NCBI GenBank assembly: GCA_045594065.1
Contig: JAZNXU010000040.1
Coordinates: forward strand, 37,269 to 101,268
Direction: 5' to 3'
DNA: 64,000 nt
Origin: SIG565 sp045594065
GTDB lineage: Bacteria > Bacillota > Clostridia > Oscillospirales > Acutalibacteraceae
This document shows, piece by piece, positions 22,019 to 31,014 of the stretch (positions are counted from its first letter, which is position 1; each line of letters opens with the position of its first letter). The position numbers and the translations under genes were made by a program. The notes beneath the pieces are model-generated. The model searched no databases. It was not told the origin of the DNA and saw only the letters and a list, made by a program, of their open reading frames with translations.

Positions 22019-24244
22019 ATGGAAACAGCAAAACAGAAGTTATTATTCGAAAGCGGTAATGAGCTTGCCGCCTATGCCGCAAAGCAGATAAATTATCATG
22101 TGATGGGCTACTATCCTATCACTCCGTCTACACAGATAGCCGAATATTTAGATAGAATGGGTGCAGACGGCGAACATTCTATCGCTCTGATACCCGCAGA
22201 GGGCGAACACAGTGCCGCAGGTATTTGTTATGGCGCATCTACAGGCGGTGGCAGAGTTTTTAACGCTACCTCTGCAAACGGACTTTTATATGCACTCGAG
22301 CAACTGCCTGTACAATCGGGCACACGACTTCCTATGGTGCTTAATATTGCCTGCCGTACCGTATCGGGACCTCTTTCCATAAAGGGTGACCATAGTGATA
22401 TAATGTATACCCTCAACACAGGCTGGATTATTTTGTTTGCAGATTCGCCGCAAGAGGTATATGACTGTAATATTTGTGCTATTAAAATTGCCGAAAAATT
22501 AAGACTGCCCGTTATTGTTGCATTCGATGGCTTTTTCACAAGCCATCAAAAGCGAAACTGCTATGTGTTCTCTAACGATGAAACAGTACAAAAATTTATC
22601 GGGCCTGTAAGTACAGATAACACTTCGTTAAACCCTGAACAGCCTATCACAATTGGCTCGTATATGAACGAGCCTGATTTGATGAATAACAAATATCAGC
22701 TCCATTTGGCAATGGAAAAGGCACGCACCGTAATTCCCGAAATATTTTCTGAATATGAGCAGCTATCGGGCAGAAAACTGAGCACGGTAAAATCATACAA
22801 AACAAATGATGCAGAAATCTTATTGTTTGTGTTAGGCTCGGCATATCTTACAGCCAAAGCGGCTGTAGATAAACTAAGAAGCGAGGGTAAAAAAGTGGGT
22901 GTATTTACTCTCGGTGTACTTCGTCCTTTTCCTGTTAAACAAATCGCCGATTTATGTAAAAATGCGCGCACAATTCTCGTAGCTGACAGGCAAGACAGCT
23001 ACGGCGCAGGCGGCGGCAATATGTCGTTAGAAATTAGAGCTGCTTTACAGCAAACAGGACTGACACCCCGTGTTATCAGCCGCATATACGGTCTTGGCGG
23101 GCGCGACTTTTTCGAACAGGATGCATTAGACTTATTTTGGTTGTGCTACGATGAAAATATAACTGACTTCGATTATTTCGGCACTTATCTAGGAGATACC
23201 GATTTTGAGCCTAAGCCTTACTTTAAACCTATTACAGATAGCGAGGCCCCTGTTCTTATATCATGCACGGAAGAAAACGGTAAGGTAACTGTTGGGGGTG
23301 GTACAGTCCGTGATACCACAGCAAGACCCAAACGGCTCGCCCCCGGTCACGGTGCTTGTCCGGGTTGCGGCATACCTGTCAATGTCAACCTACTTCTCAG
23401 GGGAATTGAAGGTAATGTTGTTCTGCTATTTCAAACAGGTTGTGGTATGGTAGTAACGACAGGCTATCCAAAAACCGCATTTAAAGTACCATATGTTCAC
23501 AATCTCTTTCAAAATGGCGCCGCAACCTTAGCCGGCATTTCCAAAATGTACCACAAGATGCAAGAACGCGGCGAGCTTCCCGAAGGGGACATTACCTTTA
23601 TTATGATCAGTGGTGACGGCGGTATGGATATAGGTATGGGCTCGGCTTTGGGTACTGCTCTTAGAAATGATCCTGTAATTCTTTTCGAGTATGATAACGG
23701 CGGTTATATGAATACAGGTTACCAATTATCCTATTCAACACCTATGGGTGCTAAAAGTGCAACCTCGCACTTAGGAAGTAACCAGTGGGGAAAGAGCTTT
23801 TTCAATAAGGATATGCCGCGCATTATGGCAGCTACGGGTATGCCTTATGTTGCTACTGCCGCCGAGAGTGAACCAAACGATTTCATCAAAAAAGCGGCAA
23901 AGGCACAGTATTACGCTAAAAATTACGGAACTGCTTATATCAAGTGTTTATCCGCTTGTCCGCTTAACTGGGGTGATAAGCCAAATACCGAGCGTAAGGT
24001 TATTTCTGCCGCGGTAAACAGCTGTTATTTTCCACTATATGAGGTTGAACAAGGCATCACTTCCCTATCCCTTGACCCCGAGGCAAAGGGTAAGAAAATT
24101 CCTGTGGAGGATTGGCTTAAAATGATGGGAAGAACTAAGCATTTATGCGGGGAAAACTACGCAAAAATTAGAAATATGATTCAGCAAGAGGTTGACCGCC
24201 GTTGGAATCGCTTGAAAGTGCTGTCGGAACATCCGGAACTTTAA
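22019..24244 (+). CDS. 2-oxoacid:ferredoxin oxidoreductase, fused alpha and beta subunits (PorA-PorB-like)
   Basis: This is a 741-residue fusion. The alpha part (about 1-400) has YYPITPSTQIAEYLDRMG and RTVSGPLSIKGDHSDIMYTL; the GDHSD motif resembles GDHQD of pyruvate enzymes. The beta part (about 430-741) has CPGCGIPVNVN, QTGCGMVVTTGYP, the thiamine-diphosphate motif MISGDGGMDIGMG with DNGGYMNTG, and CLSACPLNW; its cysteines ligate the proximal 4Fe-4S cluster. Pyruvate or a related 2-oxoacid is the likely substrate; branched-chain or aryl-pyruvate substrates cannot be excluded. Only one base separates it from the gamma-delta gene. Confidence 0.93.
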   Translation: METAKQKLLFESGNELAAYAAKQINYHVMGYYPITPSTQIAEYLDRMGADGEHSIALIPAEGEHSAAGICYGASTGGGRVFNATSANGLLYALEQLPVQSGTRLPMVLNIACRTVSGPLSIKGDHSDIMYTLNTGWIILFADSPQEVYDCNICAIKIAEKLRLPVIVAFDGFFTSHQKRNCYVFSNDETVQKFIGPVSTDNTSLNPEQPITIGSYMNEPDLMNNKYQLHLAMEKARTVIPEIFSEYEQLSGRKLSTVKSYKTNDAEILLFVLGSAYLTAKAAVDKLRSEGKKVGVFTLGVLRPFPVKQIADLCKNARTILVADRQDSYGAGGGNMSLEIRAALQQTGLTPRVISRIYGLGGRDFFEQDALDLFWLCYDENITDFDYFGTYLGDTDFEPKPYFKPITDSEAPVLISCTEENGKVTVGGGTVRDTTARPKRLAPGHGACPGCGIPVNVNLLLRGIEGNVVLLFQTGCGMVVTTGYPKTAFKVPYVHNLFQNGAATLAGISKMYHKMQERGELPEGDITFIMISGDGGMDIGMGSALGTALRNDPVILFEYDNGGYMNTGYQLSYSTPMGAKSATSHLGSNQWGKSFFNKDMPRIMAATGMPYVATAAESEPNDFIKKAAKAQYYAKNYGTAYIKCLSACPLNWGDKPNTERKVISAAVNSCYFPLYEVEQGITSLSLDPEAKGKKIPVEDWLKMMGRTKHLCGENYAKIRNMIQQEVDRRWNRLKVLSEHPEL

Positions 24245-24256
24245 GGAGAGAGTAAA

Positions 24257-26200
24257 TTGAGCAATCGATTACAATACGAAACAAGTCCTTATCTATTACA
24301 ACACAAGGAAAATCCTGTGGACTGGTATCCTTGGTGTGATGAAGCGTTTAAGCATGCAAAAGCTGAAGATAAGCCTATATTTTTGAGCATCGGCTACAGT
24401 GCTTGTCATTGGTGTCATGTGCTTGCCCACAAAAGCTTTGAGGATAAGGAAATAGCCGATATTCTAAACCGTCATTTTATATCTATAAAGGTAGATAAGG
24501 AAGAGCGTCCTGACATTGACAGCGTTTATATGTCGGTATGTCAGGTGTTTACGGGAAGCGGCGGCTGGCCTATGAGTATTTTTATGACAGCTGATCAAAA
24601 ACCATTTTTTGCAGGAACTTATTTCCCAAGAACTTCTCGTGGCGGTATGATAGGGTTTAAAGAACTTCTTATTGCCATACACACAGCTTGGAAAACCAAC
24701 AGGGCTTCTCTGCTTGAGCAATCAGATAAAATTATAAATCATTTAAATAATACCGATAAAAGTAACAGTAATGCAGAAATAGAGCTAACCCACTCTGCCG
24801 TGTCTGTTTATAAGAAAATTCATGACGAAAAATACGGTGGTTTCGGTCGTGCACCAAAATTCCCAACGCCGCATAATATTCTGTTCTTACTTTCCTACTA
24901 CGAGCGATATACGGATAAAAGCTGTCTGCAAATGGCGGAATACACACTTTTGCAAATGTACCGAGGCGGTATGTTTGACCATATCGGGTTTGGTTTCTGC
25001 AGGTATTCTACTGATAAAAAATTCCTTGTTCCGCACTTTGAAAAAATGCTGTATGACAATGCATTGCTGATACTAGCTTACTCCAAGGCATACTCTGTAA
25101 CAAACAACAGTTTATATCTTGTAATTGCCGAGAAAACAACAGATTATATTTTGCGTGAGATGACATCAGAATGCGGTGGATTTTTCAGCGCACAGGATGC
25201 CGACAGTGAGGGCGAGGAAGGAAAATATTATTTATTTACCCCCAATGAAATTATTGGTGTTTTGGGTGAAACAGGCGGAGAGAAATTCAACAGACATTTC
25301 GATATAACAAGTACAGGAAATTTTGAGGGAAAGAGTATTCCTAATCTGCTACGCAGCGACCCTAATGATAAATCGTTTGAAGCGTTTTTACCTAAGCTGC
25401 AGCAGTTCAGAAAAAATCGGTATTCGCTACATTTAGATGATAAGATTTTGACCTCGTGGAACTCACTTATGATAACCGCAATGTGTGAACTTTATCTCGT
25501 AAGCCAAAAAAATATTTATCTGAATGCCGCTCAAAAAGCCGATGAATTTATAAGAAAATATCTTTGTGAAGATGATACACTATTTGTCAGCTTTAGGGAT
25601 GGAAAACGTGGCGTAAAAGGTTTTTTAGATGATTATGCAAGCTATATATTTGCCGAACTTTGCTTATATAGAGCAACTTTGGACAACAGTTATTTAAACC
25701 GTGCAAAGCAGATGTGTGATAAGGTCGTCAGCGATTTTAGCGATAATGCGGGTGGGTTCTATTTATACGGAAACCAAAGCGAAGAACTGATACTGCGACC
25801 GAAAGAAACCTATGACGGTGCTGTGCCTAGCGGAAACTCACTAATGGCATATAACTTTGTAAAGCTATATCTTTTGACTTCGGATGATAAATATAAAGAC
25901 TTGGCAGAAAAGCAGTTAGATTTTATTTCTTCTGAGGCTAATTATTACCCAACCAATCACGCAATGTTTTTAACAGCACTTCTAGAATATAACGAGCCGC
26001 CAATGAAAATTACTGTTGTTGTGGATGATAAAACTGATACAGATAATTTACCTTTGGCTTTGCCTACGAATGCAATAATTAATCTCTTAACCAAACCCAC
26101 AGGAGAATATTCGCTAAGAGATAACAAGACCACTTATTATGTATGTAAAGGAAAAGCTTGTATGCCACCTACGAATGATTTGAATGAAATAAGAACTTAA
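24257..26200 (+). CDS. yyaL: DUF255 / YyaL (spermatogenesis-associated 20-like) thioredoxin-domain protein
   Basis: This is a 647-residue cytoplasmic protein starting at TTG (24257-24259) after GGAGAG. Residues about 1-165 form the DUF255 thioredoxin-like domain with NPVDWYPWCDEAF, the CHWC active-site pair (SACHWCHVLAHKSF) and GSGGWPMSIFMT. The rest is an alpha/alpha barrel resembling N-acylglucosamine epimerases or glycosyl hydrolases (QDADSEGEEGKYYLF; KILTSWNSLMI). The family's biochemical role is unclear. It lies 12 bases after the oxidoreductase alpha-beta gene, in the same operon, which suggests a redox or sugar side function alongside ferredoxin metabolism. Confidence 0.93.
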   Translation: MSNRLQYETSPYLLQHKENPVDWYPWCDEAFKHAKAEDKPIFLSIGYSACHWCHVLAHKSFEDKEIADILNRHFISIKVDKEERPDIDSVYMSVCQVFTGSGGWPMSIFMTADQKPFFAGTYFPRTSRGGMIGFKELLIAIHTAWKTNRASLLEQSDKIINHLNNTDKSNSNAEIELTHSAVSVYKKIHDEKYGGFGRAPKFPTPHNILFLLSYYERYTDKSCLQMAEYTLLQMYRGGMFDHIGFGFCRYSTDKKFLVPHFEKMLYDNALLILAYSKAYSVTNNSLYLVIAEKTTDYILREMTSECGGFFSAQDADSEGEEGKYYLFTPNEIIGVLGETGGEKFNRHFDITSTGNFEGKSIPNLLRSDPNDKSFEAFLPKLQQFRKNRYSLHLDDKILTSWNSLMITAMCELYLVSQKNIYLNAAQKADEFIRKYLCEDDTLFVSFRDGKRGVKGFLDDYASYIFAELCLYRATLDNSYLNRAKQMCDKVVSDFSDNAGGFYLYGNQSEELILRPKETYDGAVPSGNSLMAYNFVKLYLLTSDDKYKDLAEKQLDFISSEANYYPTNHAMFLTALLEYNEPPMKITVVVDDKTDTDNLPLALPTNAIINLLTKPTGEYSLRDNKTTYYVCKGKACMPPTNDLNEIRT

Positions 26201-26233
26201 AACAAATACTAACAGCAGAAAGGAGTAATATCT

Positions 26234-26374
26234 ATGAACGACGATAAAAAAACTCAGCAAAAGACAGAACCCGAAATAAAAACAAATAAAAAGCCTATTA
26301 AACCAGGTGATATAATAGGTAAAATTGATGTTCATGATACGCGTGAACGCAGAGACGGCCCAGGCGGTAATTAG
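26234..26374 (+). CDS. 46-residue hydrophilic peptide, last gene of the oxidoreductase operon
   Basis: The ATG at 26234-26236 lies 8 bases after a strong AAAGGAG ribosome site, and the frame ends at TAG just before a strong terminator. The product is Lys/Glu-rich (NDDKKTQQKTEPEIKTNKKP), then KPGDIIGKIDVHDTRERR and a C-terminal DGPGGN. It has no Cys, signal peptide or membrane segment. Position, ribosome site and terminator argue that it is translated. I do not recognise a family; the conserved-looking RRDGPGGN tail could be a recognition or modification site, but that is speculation. Confidence 0.7.
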   Translation: MNDDKKTQQKTEPEIKTNKKPIKPGDIIGKIDVHDTRERRDGPGGN

Positions 26375-26380
26375 ATAGAA

Positions 26381-26429
26381 AATCACCCTTGCAACCCGAT
26401 TTAGATTGCAAGGGTGATTGACTTTTTGT
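26381..26429 (+). terminator. Rho-independent terminator of the oxidoreductase/DUF255 operon
   Basis: AATCACCCTTGCAA pairs with TTGCAAGGGTGATT (14 bp), followed by a T5 tract. It directly follows the 46-residue gene. Confidence 0.95.
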
Positions 26430-26468
26430 TAAATTTTCGCGGCAGGTTTTCGACATATAGGTTTTGTT

Positions 26469-26500
26469 AACCCGCCGTAAACTAGGTCGATTATAATAAC
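26469..26500 (-). pseudogene. Short fragment similar to the cwlD amidase motif region
   Basis: On the minus strand, a 16-base block GTTATTATAATCGACC and a 10-base block ACGGCGGGTT, 6 bases apart, match the CwlD VIIIDPGHGG region at 19198-19229 (28 of 32 positions). The PGH codons are destroyed by substitutions including an in-frame TAG. It looks like the remains of a second Amidase_3 gene or a partial duplication. Nothing else in 26430-26513 is recognisable. Confidence 0.4.
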
Positions 26501-26513
26501 GGTGCCTACTTTG

Positions 26514-27284
26514 TTATAGCGTATTTAATTTAAAAACGCGAGCGTTATATTCACCCATTTTTTTAGCACCGTTTGCATTAGGATGTAAACCGTCGATTAA
26601 ATCTCTGACATTATGCTGCCAAGCTTCGTACATACCGCAAATTCCGCATTCAAAGGTGTTAATAAAGGTGACATCGGAAATTCGGTTACAAATTGCTTTA
26701 AGCATTCTACTTTTTCTTTCGGTAGATTTATATTCGCGACTATTTTCTGCAGCTTGTATAGGCGAGCAAATAAAGATTTTTGCATTCGGATAAAGTCTGC
26801 GAAGATTTTCGTATGCATATCTTACAGCTCCTGCCCAAGTGCGTCGGTTAGCATTTTCGAGGGGCAGAACCTCATCGCGGCTTATGTAAAATTGTTTGTT
26901 GATTGCATCGATGTCCTCCGGCTCGTGCGAATTATCACCATCGTTGGTGCCTGCTGCGATGAATATATAATCGAAATCGTCATATTCAGGCACGCGATTA
27001 TAATTCGAATGCGTTTCATCTCTACCGCGTAAGATCTTCTCAATCTGATTCCCTATAACATTGTGGGTATCGTCACCAACGGGTGCTCCTCCCCAAATTG
27101 GGTTACCGTTATAAACGGTATTGGCACTATCCGCCCACCGCGCTCCGACTACAGCAGTATTAACATGAGAAGCGGGCTTTATTATTTCGCTAAAGTATCT
27201 TACCCAACCGCGCTCACCCATATCAAGAGCCGTAATGCTATCGCCCATAAAAAGAAATTTTTTATTACTGTAATTTTCTCCCAT
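26514..27284 (-). CDS. SGNH/GDSL-family hydrolase
   Basis: This 256-residue esterase-like protein has block I FMGDSITALD (catalytic Ser), block III AAGTNDGDNS (oxyanion Asn) and block V LIDGLHPNANGAKKMG (catalytic Asp and His). Without a signal peptide it is probably cytoplasmic. Substrates of such enzymes include acetylated sugars and lipids; none can be assigned here. The ATG at 27284 follows GTAGGA at 7 bases. It is downstream of the DacA-like gene, about 100 bases apart. Confidence 0.9.
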   Translation of the reverse strand: MGENYSNKKFLFMGDSITALDMGERGWVRYFSEIIKPASHVNTAVVGARWADSANTVYNGNPIWGGAPVGDDTHNVIGNQIEKILRGRDETHSNYNRVPEYDDFDYIFIAAGTNDGDNSHEPEDIDAINKQFYISRDEVLPLENANRRTWAGAVRYAYENLRRLYPNAKIFICSPIQAAENSREYKSTERKSRMLKAICNRISDVTFINTFECGICGMYEAWQHNVRDLIDGLHPNANGAKKMGEYNARVFKLNTL

Positions 27285-27384
27285 ATTATTTTCCTACATA
27301 TTCTTTTTTCATTCTGTTACCGCCCAAAAGATAATCCTTGGTAACAGGCTTTAATATAAGAGATACTGTTTCATAGTAATTCCC

Positions 27385-28470
27385 TTAATTTACATATTTT
27401 TCATAGGTATTAATATGGTCAAATACCGATTTCCAAAGTCCATTAGCATCGCCCGTAACAAAAATATATTCCTTACCGCTTGTAGACTTGCCGAAGCTCG
27501 CGATACAATTGCCAGCCTGTGACACAAACCCTGTCTTACCGCCCACAATAAGGGCGCCGTTTTCGGGCTCGTCCCCTTTCATACGGCTGAAAAGCGTGCT
27601 TGTAAGCAATATACCCTCGGGGTGCTGTTCAGTAGGATTTGTTGTGTACTGATAGGTTGAGAGTATTTTTGCCGCTAACTCATTCTCGCTTGCGGCTTTT
27701 AAAATAAGTGCCATATCATAGGCAGTAGTGTAATTATTATCGTCATAAAGTCCACTTGTATTAACAAAGCAAGTGTTTTTAAGACCAAGCTCTGCAACCT
27801 TGTCGTTCATAAGCTTAACAAAATCCGCTTCACTGCCTGCAGTATGTATAGCTAAGGCATAGGTTGCCTCTGCACCCGACGGCAGAATTGCACCGTATAA
27901 AAGATCTATTATCTTAACCTGCTCGCTATCGGAAAAGCCAGCTAGCGATGCTTCCTGCACATAAAGCGGGTCGATAATTTCATAGGTCATTTCAAAAGTT
28001 TCGTTTAAATCCTCAACATTTTCAACTGCTACAAGAAGTGTCATTATCTTGGTTAAAGATGCGGGGTACATTTTGTTATTGTAATTTTTCTGTGCAACTA
28101 TTTTACCTGTATCTTTTTCAATAAGAATAGCATAGGTGCTATCAACCTCGCTACCGAGCGCCACGGTATCACTGTCAGGCTCAAAATACGGATTTACAAT
28201 CTCAGGGGCTTCTGAATTGGTATTTTCAGAAGCTGACGGGTTATCATTTATACCGCTTTCGCCGCTATCAGCCGGTTTACTGCAGGACTTGAGCGATAAA
28301 AAGGTTATTAAAAAAGCCAAAAGATACACTACTGCATAATACGCAACTTTATATCGGGATTTTGACCTTTTATGTTTCTTTTTTACCGGTTTCGGCTCTC
28401 TGGGAGTTCGAGTGTATTTTTGTTCGAACTCTTTAAAAAACTCATCGGTATATTTGAAATCTTCTGACAT
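27385..28470 (-). CDS. Membrane-anchored D-alanyl-D-alanine carboxypeptidase (DacA/PBP5-like)
   Basis: This 361-residue protein has a basic cytoplasmic N-terminus, one membrane helix (about 43-62) and an extracytoplasmic S11 peptidase domain. The nucleophile motif SLTK (PASLTKIMTLL, near residue 139) and the KTG triad (VGGKTGFVSQAG) are present. The second motif reads SGA (ILPSGAEATYA) rather than SGN, a variant I have seen in clostridial members. It trims the terminal D-Ala of peptidoglycan stem peptides. The N-terminal rather than C-terminal anchor differs from classical PBP5. The nearest upstream gene is the TIGR03936 gene, 11 bases away. Confidence 0.88.
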   Translation of the reverse strand: MSEDFKYTDEFFKEFEQKYTRTPREPKPVKKKHKRSKSRYKVAYYAVVYLLAFLITFLSLKSCSKPADSGESGINDNPSASENTNSEAPEIVNPYFEPDSDTVALGSEVDSTYAILIEKDTGKIVAQKNYNNKMYPASLTKIMTLLVAVENVEDLNETFEMTYEIIDPLYVQEASLAGFSDSEQVKIIDLLYGAILPSGAEATYALAIHTAGSEADFVKLMNDKVAELGLKNTCFVNTSGLYDDNNYTTAYDMALILKAASENELAAKILSTYQYTTNPTEQHPEGILLTSTLFSRMKGDEPENGALIVGGKTGFVSQAGNCIASFGKSTSGKEYIFVTGDANGLWKSVFDHINTYEKYVN

Positions 28471-28481
28471 TATTTCACCTA

Positions 28482-29129
28482 CTAAACAAAAAGACTTAAA
28501 TCCTGCGTGTATAGCTCTGTTCTGGTTATTGAATAATCAGGCACATCTTGACATAAAAAGCTCGCAAAAGCTGATAAAAGCAGTTGTGGGTTAACATTAT
28601 CAGTGCCTGCTGTTAAAACTATGTTTAATACCGTGTTACCGCTTGCTGATATACTATATTTAGCAATTTTACCGGCAAGCTCAAGTTCCTTTTCTATTCC
28701 CTTTTTATTTTTCTTTAAAACCTTAATGCTTGTACTATTTAAAAAGCTTTGAAGAGGCTCCGCTATAGCTCCGTCGTCCTCAAAAACAATTTTATATTTC
28801 GCAAAGGCAATTTTACCGGATTTAAAAACGGGGTCGGCTACCTTAATTATTTCAATGTGCTCGGGCATAACCCGAACAAGCTCTGTGAAAATTTCATCGT
28901 TTGAAAAGGTATCGTCGGTCACCTTGAAATCCATAACCTCGTAGTCGCTCTCGAAGCCTAGGGAAAGCGGCAGAGCAAAATTTATGTACACATGGGAATT
29001 AAAGCCCTCGGTATACCAAACGGGAATATTCGTTTTGCGAATTATGCGCGGCATAAAGCGATTCATATCAAGATGGGACACAAATCTTAAAAGGGATTTC
29101 TTTTTATAAAAAACTCTAACGTTTCTCAT
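28482..29129 (-). CDS. TIGR03936-family radical-SAM-associated protein (DUF2344)
   Basis: This 215-residue protein starts at ATG 29129, inside the last 14 bases of the upstream radical SAM gene. Its N-terminus NVRVFYKKKSLLRFVSHLDM and following YTEGFNSHVYINFALPLSLG match the DUF2344 domain, which in clostridia regularly accompanies a TIGR03960 radical SAM protein. The partnership suggests an RNA-modification or ribosome-linked activity, but the reaction is unknown. Confidence 0.88.
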   Translation of the reverse strand: MRNVRVFYKKKSLLRFVSHLDMNRFMPRIIRKTNIPVWYTEGFNSHVYINFALPLSLGFESDYEVMDFKVTDDTFSNDEIFTELVRVMPEHIEIIKVADPVFKSGKIAFAKYKIVFEDDGAIAEPLQSFLNSTSIKVLKKNKKGIEKELELAGKIAKYSISASGNTVLNIVLTAGTDNVNPQLLLSAFASFLCQDVPDYSITRTELYTQDLSLFV

Positions 29130-30957
29130 AGCATACCCCTCCCTTAAAGCAGGTTGCCCCGCAATTAGCGCATTTTTCACGGCAATTCGGTGTGGTAACG
29201 GCACCGTGCGCAAGCTCATTTTGCTCAATCAAGAACTTTTTAGTAATGCCGTAATCAAGATGCTCCCAAGGCATAACCTCTGAAGTTTCACGCTTTCGGT
29301 TAGCATAGAATGCAGGGTCAACTCCGCACTCGTCAAAGGCTTTAAGCCATCTTTCGAGTGAGAAGCACTCATCCCAACCGTCAAATTTACAGCCAAGCTC
29401 TAGCGCCTTTTCAATTACAGCACCAAGTCTGCGGTCACCTCGTGCAAAAACGCCCTCTAAGAAGCTAACATCAGAAGTGTGCCACGAAAGTGAAACTTTT
29501 TTGGTGGTTATACAGCTTCTTAAATACTGCTGGCGGCGAATCATTTCCTGCTTTTCGATTTGCGGCTCAAACTGGAACGGTGTAAAGGGTTTCGGAACAA
29601 AGGTTGAAACACTCACCGATACATTAACGCTTTTACCCTTTGGGCGATTTCCCAAACGGTAATACTCGTTAACTATTTTCTGTGCTAAATCTGCAATACC
29701 CTTTAAATCCTCATCGGTTTCGGTAGGTAGACCTAGCATAAAGTAAAGCTTAACCGAAGTATATCCCCCTGAAAAGGCTAACCTACAGGTATTAATAATT
29801 TCTTCTTCGGTAACATTTTTGTTAATTACATCACGAAGCCTTTGTGTACCTGCCTCGGGCGCAAAGGTAAGACCGCTTTTTCGAAGCAAATTAATTTTAT
29901 CAATTAACTCCCCAGAAAAATTATCAATTCTCAGCGACGGCAATGAAAGGCTGACACAATCTCTGCTTGTCCACTCAAGCATTGAATTAAGTAATTCCTC
30001 AATATGTGTATAATCGCTTGTACTAAGAGAAGACAGCGACATTTCATCATAACCCGTATTATCGCAAATAGCTTTTGCCTGACGGTTGATTGTTTCAACC
30101 GATTTTTCTCTTACAGGGCGATATATATATCCCGCTTGACAAAAACGGCAGCCACGGATACAACCGCGGAATATCTCCTGAACGGCACGGTCGTGAACAA
30201 TTTCGATATATGGCACAACAAAGCTATCCGGATAATAAGCATTATCCAAATCGGTTATAACCCGCTTTCTTACTGTTGCGGGAACTCCATTATCAGGTGT
30301 TATTGAACTAATAGTTCCATCGTTATTATAATCCACATTATAAAGCGACGGCACATATACACCGGATATCTGAGCCGCCTCGCGTAGGAATGCTTGCTTA
30401 TCGCCGTTTTTACCGTACTTCTTATAAAGGTCTATAAGCTCTAAATCCACCTCTTCGCCGTCACCTAAGAAGAATAAATCTACAAAATCAGCAAGCGGCT
30501 CGGGATTACAAGCACACGGACCACCCGCCACTATTAGCGGCGCCAATGTTTTACGGTCCTTGCTTCGAAGCGGTATACCCGCAAGGGATAGCATATTTAA
30601 AACATTAGTAAAGCTGAGTTCGTACTGTAAAGTAAAGCCAATAATATCAAAATCTTTAATTGGGTCGCGGCTTTCCAGCGCAAAGAGAGGAATGTTATTC
30701 TCCCGCATTACCTGCTCAAAGTCTACCCAAGGCGCAAAAACACGCTCGCACCATATATCATCGCGCGAGTTAAACTGTGAATATAATATTTTCATTCCAA
30801 GGTGCGACATTCCTATTTCGTAAGTATCGGGAAAACAAAAGGCAAAACGAACATCTACCTTGCTCTTATCTTTAATTATCTGATTTATCTCTCCGCCCGA
30901 ATATCTACCCGGTTTTTGGACAGAGAGCATAAGCTTTTCTAATTTTGCGTTATCCAT
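29116..30957 (-). CDS. TIGR03960-family B12-binding-domain radical SAM protein
   Basis: This is a 613-residue protein. It has an N-terminal cobalamin-binding-like domain (about 20-200, with FPDTYEIGMSHLGMKILY and VAGGPCACNPEPLADF) and a radical SAM core with the 4Fe-4S motif CIRGCRFCQAG (CxxxCxxC, near residue 266). A Cys-rich C-terminal knuckle (CREKCANCGATC) follows. It overlaps the DUF2344 gene by 14 bases and lies downstream of the spoIVFA/spoIVFB-like pair, the order often seen before rplU-rpmA in Clostridia. The reaction catalysed is not known. Confidence 0.92.
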   Translation of the reverse strand: MDNAKLEKLMLSVQKPGRYSGGEINQIIKDKSKVDVRFAFCFPDTYEIGMSHLGMKILYSQFNSRDDIWCERVFAPWVDFEQVMRENNIPLFALESRDPIKDFDIIGFTLQYELSFTNVLNMLSLAGIPLRSKDRKTLAPLIVAGGPCACNPEPLADFVDLFFLGDGEEVDLELIDLYKKYGKNGDKQAFLREAAQISGVYVPSLYNVDYNNDGTISSITPDNGVPATVRKRVITDLDNAYYPDSFVVPYIEIVHDRAVQEIFRGCIRGCRFCQAGYIYRPVREKSVETINRQAKAICDNTGYDEMSLSSLSTSDYTHIEELLNSMLEWTSRDCVSLSLPSLRIDNFSGELIDKINLLRKSGLTFAPEAGTQRLRDVINKNVTEEEIINTCRLAFSGGYTSVKLYFMLGLPTETDEDLKGIADLAQKIVNEYYRLGNRPKGKSVNVSVSVSTFVPKPFTPFQFEPQIEKQEMIRRQQYLRSCITTKKVSLSWHTSDVSFLEGVFARGDRRLGAVIEKALELGCKFDGWDECFSLERWLKAFDECGVDPAFYANRKRETSEVMPWEHLDYGITKKFLIEQNELAHGAVTTPNCREKCANCGATCFKGGVCYEKR

Positions 30958-31014
30958 AAATTATCTCCAAAATCTTAATACTAATATGATACCGCAAAAT
31001 AACAATTCTTTCAA

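Noticed and set aside
22228..22539. Antisense frame inside the oxidoreductase alpha-beta gene
   Set aside because: It is a shadow of a conserved gene with no start signals of its own.
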